DNA of 42,978 bases, from positions 1-42,978 of the forward strand of contig MKWE01000048.1 in the NCBI GenBank assembly GCA_001899585.1, read 5' to 3'. Made by a program: the position numbers and the translations under genes. This DNA is from Rhodospirillales bacterium 70-18. Its GTDB lineage: Bacteria; Pseudomonadota; Alphaproteobacteria; Acetobacterales; Acetobacteraceae. Positions within the stretch are counted from its first letter, which is position 1. The number at the start of each line of letters is the position of its first letter. The notes under the pieces are model-generated. The model was not told where the DNA came from and searched no databases. It worked only from the letters and a program-made list of their open reading frames with translations. Below, piece after piece: positions 15,318 through 25,501 of the stretch.

Positions 15318-16325
15318 ATGAAAGCTGTGGTCTATACCCATTCCCGCCCGGTCACCGACCCCGAGGTGCTGCTGGACGCCACCCTGCCCGACCCGGAGCC
15401 CGGCCCGCACGACCTGCTGGTGGAGGTGCGCGCCGTGTCGGTGAACCCGGTGGACACCAAGGTGCGCAAGCGCGCCGACCCGGTGGGCGAGATGCGGGTG
15501 CTCGGCTGGGATGCCGCCGGCATCGTGCGCGCCCGCGGGGCGGAGGTGTCGCGGTTCCATGTCGGCGATGCCGTCTACTACGCCGGCAGCATCGCGCGGC
15601 CGGGCTGCAACAGCGAGCTGCATGTGGTGGATGAGCGGATCGTCGGCCACAAGCCGGCCACGCTCTCCTTCGCCGAGGCCGCGGCCCTGCCGCTGACCGC
15701 CATCACTGCGTGGGAGATGCTGTTCGACCGGCTGGCCCTGCCGCGCCAGCCGGCGGCGGCCGGCACGCTGCTGATCATCGGCGGGGCCGGCGGCGTCGGC
15801 TCCATCGCCATCCAGCTTGCCCGCCGGCTGACCGCCGCGCGGGTGATCGCCACCGCCAGCCGGGCGGAAACCCGCGACTGGTGCCTGCGACTGGGCGCGC
15901 ATGACGTGATCGACCATTCCGGTGACATGCCGGCGCAGCTCACGGCGCTCGGCGTCGCCGGGGTGGAGCGGATCTTCTGCACCAACGCCACCGACACGCA
16001 TTGGAAGGCGATGGTGCGCATGCTGGCGCCGCAGGGGCGGATCGGGCTGATCGACGATCCGGGGCCGGTGGACATGCGCGACCTGAAGCCGAAATCCGCC
16101 TCGCTGCACTGGGAGGCGATGTTCGCCCGCTCCGGCTTCGGCACGCCGGACATGGTGGAGCAGCACAACCTGCTGGAGGCGGTGGCGGCACTGGTCGATT
16201 CCGGACAGGTGCGCACCACGCTGGCCGAGACCTATGGCCGGATCGACGCCGCCAACCTGGCGCGCGCGCATGCGGCGGTGGAGAGCGGGCGGACGCGGGG
16301 GAAGATCGTCCTCGAAGGGTTCTGA
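15318..16325 (+). CDS. Zinc-type alcohol dehydrogenase-like (quinone oxidoreductase) protein
   Basis: 335 residues of the medium-chain dehydrogenase superfamily. It has an N-terminal GroES-like domain (VRAVSVNPVDTKVRKRADP, GWDAAGIVRARG) and a Rossmann domain with the NAD(P)H loop LIIGGAGGVGSIAIQLARRL near residue 155. Despite the family name, no structural-zinc cysteine cluster is visible, placing it with quinone-oxidoreductase-like enzymes. A good AAGGAG ribosome site lies 5 bases before the ATG. The substrate is unknown. It ends at a GC-rich palindromic repeat facing the CheD-pattern gene. Confidence 0.88.
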   Translation: MKAVVYTHSRPVTDPEVLLDATLPDPEPGPHDLLVEVRAVSVNPVDTKVRKRADPVGEMRVLGWDAAGIVRARGAEVSRFHVGDAVYYAGSIARPGCNSELHVVDERIVGHKPATLSFAEAAALPLTAITAWEMLFDRLALPRQPAAAGTLLIIGGAGGVGSIAIQLARRLTAARVIATASRAETRDWCLRLGAHDVIDHSGDMPAQLTALGVAGVERIFCTNATDTHWKAMVRMLAPQGRIGLIDDPGPVDMRDLKPKSASLHWEAMFARSGFGTPDMVEQHNLLEAVAALVDSGQVRTTLAETYGRIDAANLARAHAAVESGRTRGKIVLEGF

Positions 16326-16347
16326 GGGCGATTGAGCAAGGCAGGCA

Positions 16348-16440
16348 AGGCGGGGCGCTGCCCCCGACCCCGCCCACATGTGAAGTATGAGGTCCAGGGG
16401 CTCGGCCCCTGGTGGGGCGCGGGGCAAAGCCCCGCCTTAC
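16348..16440. repeat. GC-rich palindromic repeat, copy 2 (convergent gap)
   Basis: This has the same left flank as copy 1 (GGCGGGGCGCTGCCCC) and the same right part, CCAGGGGCTCGGCCCCTGG (16394-16412) then GGGGCAAAGCCCCGCC. The left 19-bp palindrome is missing, so this copy is a partial deletion form. It lies between convergent genes. Confidence 0.85.
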
Positions 16441-16456
16441 TTGCCTGACAGGTCCA

Positions 16457-17017
16457 TCATTGCAGCTTCTTGCGCCGGATGCCGGTGGTGTTGGCGCTCG
16501 GCGTGGGGGTGTGCAGCGCGCTGAAGCACTCCACCGTGCCGGTGGCCGGGTCGTAGGCGATCGAGGGGAAGTTGGCGTTGATCCGTGCCACCACGCCGGC
16601 ATCGTAGAACGGCCCGCCGCCGGTCTGGTTGCGCTGGTCGGTGATCTGGGTGGAGGCGATGCCGCACATCACCAGGCTGGTCTTCAGCCCGGTGGTCAGC
16701 GCCTGACTGGTGGAGCCGTTCATGTTGCCGAACAGCGCCGCCTGCATCCCGGCATCGTTGCCGCCGTATTTGATGATCTTGGACCGCATATACACGATAT
16801 AGGTCTGGAACATCTGCAGATAGGTCGCGTCGGTGGGCATCGCCTCGATATGCGCGAGGCAGCCGATGTGATGCGCCGGCGAATGCAGCACCACCCCCAT
16901 GCAGTTGAACATCCCCGAGGTGCCCACCCGCCGGGCGCTGATGGTTCGCACCGTGTATTCCTGCGGGATCATGTAGGCGGTGGTGATGATGTTGCTTTGG
17001 ACGACGGTCATCGGCAT
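16457..17017 (-). CDS. Orphan protein with the CheD (receptor glutamine deamidase) catalytic pattern
   Basis: 186 residues. I do not recognise a named family, but the central segment matches the CheD active site in pattern and spacing: Thr33, Cys39 (TSGMFNC) and His56 (GCLAHIE). The Thr-to-Cys distance is 6 and the Cys-to-His distance 17, as I recall for Thermotoga CheD (Thr21, Cys27, His44). The VVLHSPAHHIGCLAHI stretch parallels CheD's VALYDP...IGGLAHI. KIIKYGGNDAG and DQRNQ may match the later Gly-Gly and Arg-Asn motifs. CheD converts receptor glutamines to glutamates, but no chemotaxis gene is nearby. No signal peptide. The start at 17017 follows AGGGG with 7-base spacing. The substrate is unknown. 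Confidence 0.6.
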   Translation of the reverse strand: MPMTVVQSNIITTAYMIPQEYTVRTISARRVGTSGMFNCMGVVLHSPAHHIGCLAHIEAMPTDATYLQMFQTYIVYMRSKIIKYGGNDAGMQAALFGNMNGSTSQALTTGLKTSLVMCGIASTQITDQRNQTGGGPFYDAGVVARINANFPSIAYDPATGTVECFSALHTPTPSANTTGIRRKKLQ

Positions 17018-17099
17018 GGCGGGCCCCTGGGCGTTGCTTGCGCCCAGCATGGCACGCCCGGCATCGCCAGGATGTGAGCCGCGTCACCCCGGCGGCACC

Positions 17100-17134
17100 G
17101 AGGCGAGGCCGGGGGATACGCCCGGCCTCGCCTC
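17100..17134 (-). terminator. Long perfect stem-loop after clpB
   Basis: A perfect 14-bp inverted repeat, GAGGCGAGGCCGGG (17100-17113) and CCCGGCCTCGCCTC (17121-17134), with a 7-base loop, begins 6 bases past the clpB stop. No T-run follows on the minus strand. It should strongly fold the clpB 3' end and separate it from the downstream CheD-pattern gene. Confidence 0.6.
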
Positions 17135-17140
17135 GCGCGG

Positions 17141-19726
<2,586 letters not shown>

Positions 19727-19807
19727 GTGGCATGTGTCCCTTGTCAGGCGACGGTGGTGGGCGGGGCCCCTCTCGGAGGCAGCCCCTGAACGCTAGAGTT
19801 GAGTCCG

Positions 19808-19912
19808 ATCTGGGCAATGATCTGGGTCAAGGCAAGAGGGGGAAGGCGGTGAATTCGCCACCCTGGCGCCGGGGCGCCAGTTGGGGAATGATTTGGGCCA
19901 CCGGAAGAGGTT
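19808..19912. repeat. Imperfect direct repeat in the clpB/MOSC divergent gap
   Basis: TGGGCAATGATCTGGGTCA (from about 19814) and TGGGGAATGATTTGGGCCA (from about 19884) are related 30-odd-bp segments about 70 bp apart, each followed by an AAGAGG-like sequence. They could be a duplicated leader or a pair of protein-binding sites upstream of clpB. The similarity is imperfect. Confidence 0.45.
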
Positions 19913-19918
19913 GGACCC

Positions 19919-20674
19919 ATGCGCATCGAGCGTCTCTACCGCTACCCCGTCAAAGGCCTGACACCCGAGGCGCTGGAACAGACCAGCGTCGAACCCGGCG
20001 GCGCGCTGCCGTGGGACCGTGCCTTCGCCCTGGCCCAGGGCGATGCCGACCTCGATCCGGCCAACCCGCACTGGCTGCCCAAGACCAACTTCATGTGCCT
20101 GATGGCCGACGCCGCCATCGCCACCCTGCGCTCCAGCTTCAACGAGCGCACCGGCCGGCTGACCATCATCGGCCCCGCCGGCGCCATCGAGGCCGACGCC
20201 CTGAGCGAGGAGGGCCGCACCCGCATCGCCGCCTTCCTCACCGAATTCCTCGGCCCCGCCGCCCGTGGCACGCCGCGCTTTCTGCATATCCCCGGCCATG
20301 TGTTCTGCGACCAGCGCAAGCCGGTGGTCAGCCTGATCAACCTGGCCAGCCTGGCCGAGCTGGAGGCCAAAGCCGGCGCGCGCCGGCACAAGCGCCGCTT
20401 CCGCCCCAACATCTGGTTCTCCGGCGCCCCCGCCTGGAGCGAGCGGGGCTGGATCGGCCGTGAATTGCTGGTCGGCCAGGCCCGGCTGCGCGTGACCCGG
20501 CCGATCACCCGCTGCCCGGCCACCGAGGTGAACCCCGAGACGGCCACGCGCGATGCCGATCCGGTGGCCGAGTTGAAGGCGGCGTTCGGGCATATCGAGC
20601 TGGGGGTGCATGCCGAGGTTATCGAGGGCGGGGCGATCGCGATGGGGGATGCGATCGAGTTGTTGCCGGCGTAA
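19919..20674 (+). CDS. MOSC domain protein
   Basis: 251 residues. An N-terminal β-barrel (MRIERLYRYPVKGLTPEAL) precedes the MOSC domain, with the conserved cysteine Cys199 in ITRCPATEVNPETATRD. MOSC proteins carry or use the molybdenum cofactor (for example YcbX/YiiM-type enzymes reducing N-hydroxylated compounds). The YcbX-like C-terminal ferredoxin domain is absent. No molybdenum genes are in the window. Divergent from clpB and convergent with maf. Confidence 0.85.
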   Translation: MRIERLYRYPVKGLTPEALEQTSVEPGGALPWDRAFALAQGDADLDPANPHWLPKTNFMCLMADAAIATLRSSFNERTGRLTIIGPAGAIEADALSEEGRTRIAAFLTEFLGPAARGTPRFLHIPGHVFCDQRKPVVSLINLASLAELEAKAGARRHKRRFRPNIWFSGAPAWSERGWIGRELLVGQARLRVTRPITRCPATEVNPETATRDADPVAELKAAFGHIELGVHAEVIEGGAIAMGDAIELLPA

Positions 20675-20685
20675 GGGGAAGGAAG

Positions 20686-20796
20686 GAGCGGGGCGCTGCC
20701 CCGCACCCCGCCAGGGGCCGAGCCCCTGGACTTCATACTTCAGGATTCGAGGTCCAGGGGCTCGGCCCCTGGCGGGTCTGGGCGGAGCCCAGCCTT
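20686..20796. repeat. GC-rich palindromic repeat, copy 3 (convergent gap)
   Basis: Carries both palindromes like copy 1: CCAGGGGCCGAGCCCCTGG (20711-20729) and CCAGGGGCTCGGCCCCTGG (20754-20772), with the left flank GCGGGGCGCTGCCCC and a diverged right flank (GGGCGGAGCCC). It fills the gap between the convergent MOSC and maf genes. Confidence 0.85.
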
Positions 20797-20812
20797 CACT
20801 TACTTCAGCGAC

Positions 20813-21427
20813 TCACCCACTCAACACCCCATGCTGCCGCAAAAACCCCAGCAGCGGCAGCAACGGCAGCCCCAGAATCGCGGCGTGTTCGCCCGCCACC
20901 GCGTCGAACAGATGCACGCCCGGTCCTTCCAGCCGGTAGGCGCCGACGCTGGTGGTGACGCTCATGCCTTCCAGTTGCAGGTAGTCGGCCAGGAACGCAT
21001 CGGAAAACCCCCGCATGGTCAGGCGCGGGCGGGCTATGTGGTGCCACAGGCGCTGGTCGCCGCGCTGGCAGAGAATGGCGGTCACCAGGGTGTGGGTGCG
21101 CCCGCGCAGGGCGCGCAACTGGGCGGCGGCCTCGGCCATGTCGGCGGGCTTGTCGAACCAGCGGTCCTCGCAGACCAATAGCTGGTCGGCGCCGATCACC
21201 AGCGCGTCCGGGTTGGTGCGGGCGACGCGGTGGGCCTTCAGCTCGGCCAGCAGCAGGGCGGTGTCGTCGGCGGAAATGCCCTCGGCCCGGGCGCTGCGCT
21301 TGATCTCGGCCTCGTCGACATGGGCGGGCCGCGTCTCGAACCGGAGGCCGGTCTCGCGCAGCAGGATGGCGCGGGTGGCGGACTGGCTGGCCAGGATCAG
21401 CCGCGGGGTGGCCGCCTGGAGGCTCAT
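20813..21427 (-). CDS. maf: Maf family nucleotide pyrophosphatase
   Basis: 204 residues. Maf proteins hydrolyse non-canonical or modified nucleoside triphosphates to the monophosphates. The N-terminal [19 protein letters not shown] corresponds to the family's phosphate-binding SxSxRR segment, here with a Thr in place of the first Arg. [18 protein letters not shown] and [10 protein letters not shown] are further conserved blocks. Its ATG overlaps the stop of the upstream DUF299 gene by four bases (ATGA), so the two are coupled. The usual downstream aroE/coaE/dnaQ genes of alphaproteobacteria are not here; a convergent MOSC gene follows instead. Confidence 0.9.
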   Translation of the reverse strand: MSLQAATPRLILASQSATRAILLRETGLRFETRPAHVDEAEIKRSARAEGISADDTALLLAELKAHRVARTNPDALVIGADQLLVCEDRWFDKPADMAEAAAQLRALRGRTHTLVTAILCQRGDQRLWHHIARPRLTMRGFSDAFLADYLQLEGMSVTTSVGAYRLEGPGVHLFDAVAGEHAAILGLPLLPLLGFLRQHGVLSG

Positions 21428-22317
21428 GACGGGGGCGGAGGTGGTTGGGCAGCAGCCTTGCGCCGGCGTTCGTGCCAGGCGTCCATCAGTTGCAGCACGG
21501 TGGCGGCGGTTTCCTCGATAGAGCGGCGGGTCACGTCGATCACCGGCCAGCCATGGCGCTGGCACAGCCGGCGCGCCCAGAGCAGCTCGGCCTTCACCGC
21601 CTCGGGGTCCACGTAGTCGCCGGTATCGTGGCGGGCGATGGCGCCGGTGCCGGTGGCGCCGAGCATACGCAGCCGGTGGCGGCGGATTTCGATCAGCGCC
21701 TCCACATCCAGGGTCAGGCCGATCACCGGGCAATGCGGGCTGGTCAGGCCCGGCGGCTCGGGCGTGCCGGGCACCAGCGGGATGTTGGCGGCCTTGATGC
21801 CGCGATTGGCCAGGTAGAACGAGGTGGGCGTCTTGGAGCTGCGCGACACGCCGACCAGCACCACATCGGCCTCGCCGATGCCCGACTGCGCCTGCCCGTC
21901 GTCATGCGCCATGATGTAGTGCATGGCGTCGATGCGTTTGAAATAGGCGGCGTCCAGCACGTATTGCCGGCCCGGGCGGGCGGCGGCCTGGTGGCCGAAA
22001 TGCGCCTGCAGCATGCCGATCACAGGGTCCAACACGTGCACCACCGGCAGGTTGAGCCGCTGGGCCGCGGTTTCCAGCTCGCTGCGCAGCCCGGCCTCCA
22101 CCAGGGTGGAGAGGATCGGGCCCGGCTCGGCCTCGATCCCGTCGATCACCCGGTGAAGCTGGAAGCGCGTGCGGATCAGGCTCCAGCGATGGGTAACCAC
22201 GCTGTCCGGGTCGCGCGCCTCGTCAAACTGCACCACGGTGGCGCGCATGATCGCGTTCAGCGTCTCGCCGGTGGCGTCCGAAAGCAGGTGGAGATGCAGC
22301 CTGGCTGTGTCCGGCAT
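21424..22317 (-). CDS. PEP synthase/PPDK regulatory protein (DUF299, PSRP)
   Basis: A bifunctional kinase and pyrophosphorylase that switches PEP synthase or pyruvate phosphate dikinase off and on by threonine phosphorylation. 297 residues. The N-terminal [20 protein letters not shown] and the P-loop-like [18 protein letters not shown] are diagnostic of DUF299. The following [10 protein letters not shown] block is also conserved. It is divergent from hemE across a gap that resembles an origin of replication, as in Caulobacter, where DUF299 and hemE flank the origin. Which of the two target enzymes it controls cannot be decided here. Confidence 0.93.
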   Translation of the reverse strand: MPDTARLHLHLLSDATGETLNAIMRATVVQFDEARDPDSVVTHRWSLIRTRFQLHRVIDGIEAEPGPILSTLVEAGLRSELETAAQRLNLPVVHVLDPVIGMLQAHFGHQAAARPGRQYVLDAAYFKRIDAMHYIMAHDDGQAQSGIGEADVVLVGVSRSSKTPTSFYLANRGIKAANIPLVPGTPEPPGLTSPHCPVIGLTLDVEALIEIRRHRLRMLGATGTGAIARHDTGDYVDPEAVKAELLWARRLCQRHGWPVIDVTRRSIEETAATVLQLMDAWHERRRKAAAQPPPPPS

Positions 22318-22625
22318 GGGCGGAGGATAACCGGGTTGACCGTGGACAACAGCCCCATCATCGCGGCCGGCGGCGAATCATGGGGATATCCGCCCTGGCG
22401 GGGGTAACGGGGGGCGATTCCGTACGCTCAGATCGGCAAGCCGGGGACGAATGCCGATCGGCGCGCGATTCCAGCGGCTTGCGCGGCGCGGCGGCTGTGG
22501 ACAAGCGGGCGGACGAATCCCCGCACAGCGGGTACCCCGATATCCACAGGCCCATCTCCCCCTACCCCCAAGTTCTTTTTCATCTTCTCTGTTATGTAGC
22601 GCCCTGTATGACGACGGGACGGGTG
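22318..22625. other. oriC: Candidate chromosomal replication origin (oriC)
   Basis: A 308-bp non-coding gap between divergent DUF299 and hemE, the gene pair that flanks oriC in Caulobacter. DnaA-box-like 9-mers: TTGTCCACG (minus, 22341-22349), TTGTCCACA (minus, 22496-22504) and ATATCCACA (plus, 22540-22548). A partial GGTTATCC (minus) is at 22325-22332. An A/T-richer stretch, AGTTCTTTTTCATCTTCTCT (22571-22590), followed by GTTATGTA, lies next to hemE and could be the unwinding element. No CtrA site (TTAA-N7-TTAA) is seen. The hemE promoter must also lie here. Confidence 0.65.
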
Positions 22626-23648
22626 ATGACAAAGCGATTGCTCCGAGCGCTGGCAGGCGAGGCGGTATGGCCGCCGCCGGTGTGGCTGATGCGCCAGGCC
22701 GGACGGTATCTGCCGGAATACCGGGCGCTGCGGGCCGAGGCCGGCGATTTCCTCGGGCTGTGCACCAACCCGGTGCTGGCCGCCGAGGTGACGTTGCAGC
22801 CGTTGCGGCGGTTCGCTATGGACGGGGCGATCCTGTTCAGCGATCTGCCGATCGTCTCCTGGGCGCTCGGGCAGGACCTGCGCTACGCCGAGGGGGAGGG
22901 GCCGGTGCTGCCGCCGATCCGCGACGCGGCTGGGCTGGCGGTGCTGAACCTGAAGCAAGTGGCCGACAAGGTGGCGCCGATCCTGGAGACGGTGCGTCGG
23001 GTGCGGGCCGAGGTGGGCGAGGCGACGCTGATCGGCTTCACCGGCGGCCCGTTCACCATGGCGTGCTACATGGTGGAAGGCCATGGCTCGCGGGAATTCG
23101 CGGCGGCACGCGGCATGGCGTATCGCGATCCGCCGTTGTTCGGGGCGTTGATCGACCTGCTGGTGGAAGCCAACCTGGTGTATCTGCGCGGCCAGGCGGA
23201 TGCCGGGGCCGAGGCGCTGATGCTGTTCGACAGCTGGGCCGGGCTGCTGCCGCCGAGCGAATTCGCCACCTGGGTGACGGCGCCGACGGCGCGGATCGTC
23301 GCCGGGCTGCGCGAGAGCCATCCGGACGTGCCGGTGATCGGGTTTCCCCGGCTGGCCGGGGTAAAGCTGGGCGCCTATGCGGTGGGCAGCGGCGTGTCGG
23401 CGGTGGCGATGGATACCTCAATGGACCCGTTGCTGGCCGCCGCGATGGTGCCGTCCACCATGGCGTTGCAGGGCAACCTCGATCCGCTGGCGCTGGCGGC
23501 GGGCGGCGCGGCGCTCGCCAGCGAGACGGATGCGCTGCTGGCGGCGATGCGCGGGCGGCCGTTCATCTTCAACCTTGGCCACGGCATCGTGCCGCAGACG
23601 CCGCCCGAACACGTCGCCGCACTGGTGACCCGCGTGCGCGCAGCTTGA
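22626..23648 (+). CDS. hemE: Uroporphyrinogen decarboxylase
   Basis: Decarboxylates the four acetate side chains of uroporphyrinogen III to give coproporphyrinogen III. 340 residues. The active-site entry motif WLMRQAGRYLPEYR is near residue 20. ILFSDLPIVSWALGQDL carries the catalytic Asp region, and GFTGGPFTMACYMVEG and the C-terminal FNLGHGIVPQTPPEHV are conserved. ATGs occur at 22608 and 22626; I prefer 22626 (MTKRLLRAL) because GGGACGGG precedes it and it gives the usual distance to the RQAGRY motif. First gene of a heme/rho run. Confidence 0.95.
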   Translation: MTKRLLRALAGEAVWPPPVWLMRQAGRYLPEYRALRAEAGDFLGLCTNPVLAAEVTLQPLRRFAMDGAILFSDLPIVSWALGQDLRYAEGEGPVLPPIRDAAGLAVLNLKQVADKVAPILETVRRVRAEVGEATLIGFTGGPFTMACYMVEGHGSREFAAARGMAYRDPPLFGALIDLLVEANLVYLRGQADAGAEALMLFDSWAGLLPPSEFATWVTAPTARIVAGLRESHPDVPVIGFPRLAGVKLGAYAVGSGVSAVAMDTSMDPLLAAAMVPSTMALQGNLDPLALAAGGAALASETDALLAAMRGRPFIFNLGHGIVPQTPPEHVAALVTRVRAA

Positions 23649-23679
23649 CGCCAGGCGCCGCACCGCCACGTAGGGCCGC

Positions 23680-24753
23680 ATGACACCTCCCAAGATCGCC
23701 ATCGTGCTGTTCAACCTCGGCGGGCCGGACCGGCCGGAGGCGATCCGGCCGTTCCTGGTCAATCTGTTCACCGATCCGGCGATCCTGCGGGTGCCGTTCT
23801 TCGTGCGGCCGTTCCTGGCGCGGATCATCGCGCGCGCGCGGGTCAAGCCGGCCACCGAGAACTACGCCCTGCTCGGCGGCAAGTCGCCGCTGCTGGAACT
23901 GACGCAGCAGCAGGCCCGCGCGCTGGAAGCGGCCTTGCCGGAGATGCAGGCGCGCTGCTTCGTGGCGATGCGCTACTGGCACCCGTTCAGCGACGCGGTG
24001 GCGCGCGAGGTGCGCGACTGGAACCCCGACGAGGTGGTGCTGCTGCCGCTGTATCCGCAGTATTCCACCACCACCACCGGCAGCTCGCTCACCGCCTGGC
24101 GCGAGGCCGCCGCCGCTGCCGGGCTGGTCAAGCCGGTAACGTCGCTGTGCTGCTACCATTCCGACCCCGGTTTCGCCGCGGCCACGGCGGCGATCGTACG
24201 GCGCAGCTACGATGCCGCCCGCGCCGCGCTGGACCCGGCGGTGAAGCTGCGCGTGCTGTTCTCCGCGCACGGCCTGCCGGAGACGATCGTGCAGCGAGGC
24301 GACCCCTACCAGTTCCAGGTCGAGCAGACCGTCGCCGCTGTGGCGTCGCGGCTCGATCTGCCGGGGCTGGACATGGCGATCTGCTACCAGTCCCGTGCCA
24401 CGCCGCAGAAATGGATCGAGCCATCGACCGAGATGGAGATCGAACGCGCGGCGCATGACCGGGTGGCCGTGCTGGTGGTGCCGATCGCCTTCGTCTCCGA
24501 GCACTCGGAAACCCTGGTCGAACTGGACGTGGAATACCGCGAACTGGCGGAAAAAAAGGGCGTTCCGGGCTATTTCCGGGTGCCGACGCAGAATTCGGAC
24601 CCCGGTTTCATCGCCGCCCTGGCCGATCTCGTCCGCCATGCCCGCGCGCATGGGCCGGGCTTGTGCAGCTTCGCCGGCGGGGGTACCTGTCCGCGCCGGC
24701 ATGGCGATTGCCCGCATGCGCGCGCCGGCGTGGCGGAGACAGAGGCTGCATGA
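23680..24753 (+). CDS. hemH: Ferrochelatase
   Basis: Inserts ferrous iron into protoporphyrin IX, the last step of heme b synthesis. 357 residues. Landmarks are LFNLGGPDRPEA at the start, LPLYPQYSTTTTGSS, the metal-site His in LFSAHGLPETIVQRGDPY, and VVPIAFVSEHSETLVELDVE with the conserved Glu. The last 30 residues carry three cysteines (CSFAGGGTCPRRHGDC). Some alphaproteobacterial ferrochelatases bind a [2Fe-2S] cluster through C-terminal cysteines plus one internal cysteine, so a cluster is possible, but the spacing differs from the animal enzyme. It follows hemE by 31 bases. Confidence 0.95.
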   Translation: MTPPKIAIVLFNLGGPDRPEAIRPFLVNLFTDPAILRVPFFVRPFLARIIARARVKPATENYALLGGKSPLLELTQQQARALEAALPEMQARCFVAMRYWHPFSDAVAREVRDWNPDEVVLLPLYPQYSTTTTGSSLTAWREAAAAAGLVKPVTSLCCYHSDPGFAAATAAIVRRSYDAARAALDPAVKLRVLFSAHGLPETIVQRGDPYQFQVEQTVAAVASRLDLPGLDMAICYQSRATPQKWIEPSTEMEIERAAHDRVAVLVVPIAFVSEHSETLVELDVEYRELAEKKGVPGYFRVPTQNSDPGFIAALADLVRHARAHGPGLCSFAGGGTCPRRHGDCPHARAGVAETEAA

Positions 24754-24802
24754 TGTCGTTTGGCTCGATTGCGCGTGACGAGGCCCCGCCTCGCTGCTTC
24801 CC

Positions 24803-25501
24803 ATGACCCCGCAGGAACTGATGCGCCGCCGCGCCGCGCCGCTGCGCCTGGTGATCTTCGATTGCGACGGCGTGCTGGTGGACAGCGAGCCGGTGGCCAA
24901 CCGGGTGGTGGCGCGCGACCTCGCCGAGCTTGGCTGGGTGATGACCCCGGAGCTGGCCAACGACACGTTCCTCGGCATGACGCTGACCGACATGCAGCCG
25001 GTGATCGAGGCCAGGCTGGGCCGGGCGGTGCCGGAAGGCTGGAAGCAGGGGCTGATGCGCCGGCTGGTGGAGGCGATGGCCATCGAGGCGCGGGCGATCC
25101 CCGGCGCGGTGGAGGCGCTGCATGGCGTGCGGGCGCTGGGGCTGCCGTGGCGCATCGCCTCGAACTCGTCGCATGAGGAAATGCGGGTGAAGTTCCGCTG
25201 CATCGGCATCGCCACGCTGGTGGAAGGCCGGGTGCACAGCCATCGCGACGTGGGACGCGGCAAGCCGGCGCCCGATCTGTTCCTGGCGACCGCCGCGGCC
25301 GAGGGCGTGGCGCCGGCCGATTGCGTGGTGATCGAGGACAGCCTGACCGGCGCGCGGGCGGCCGCGGCGGCGGGCATGGACTGCCTGGGCTACGCGCCGC
25401 ATGCCGACGGCGCGGCGCTGCGCGCGGTGGGGGCGGTGCCGTTCGGCTCGATGTTCGACGTCCCGGCGCTGGTGGCGCTGGGGCGAGGGGGCGTGGCATG
25501 A
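24803..25501 (+). CDS. HAD-superfamily phosphatase (subfamily IA)
   Basis: 232 residues. The four HAD motifs are visible: motif I FDCDGVLVDSEP with nucleophile Asp and acid Asp, motif II ASNSS, and motifs III/IV in GRGKPAPDLFL and CVVIEDSLTGARAA. The cap domain lies after motif I. This is the β-phosphoglucomutase / phosphoglycolate phosphatase type; the substrate is unknown. The gene sits between hemH and hemJ, and its stop overlaps the hemJ start (ATGA), so it is part of the same transcript. Confidence 0.9.
   Translation: MTPQELMRRRAAPLRLVIFDCDGVLVDSEPVANRVVARDLAELGWVMTPELANDTFLGMTLTDMQPVIEARLGRAVPEGWKQGLMRRLVEAMAIEARAIPGAVEALHGVRALGLPWRIASNSSHEEMRVKFRCIGIATLVEGRVHSHRDVGRGKPAPDLFLATAAAEGVAPADCVVIEDSLTGARAAAAAGMDCLGYAPHADGAALRAVGAVPFGSMFDVPALVALGRGGVA

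Noticed and set aside
16457-17017. Canonical chemotaxis cheD
   Set aside because: Only the active-site region agrees; the remainder diverges and no che or receptor genes are nearby, so the gene symbol was withheld.
22318-22625. CtrA-controlled origin as in Caulobacter
   Set aside because: No TTAA-N7-TTAA(C) site could be found in the gap, so only DnaA-box evidence was retained.
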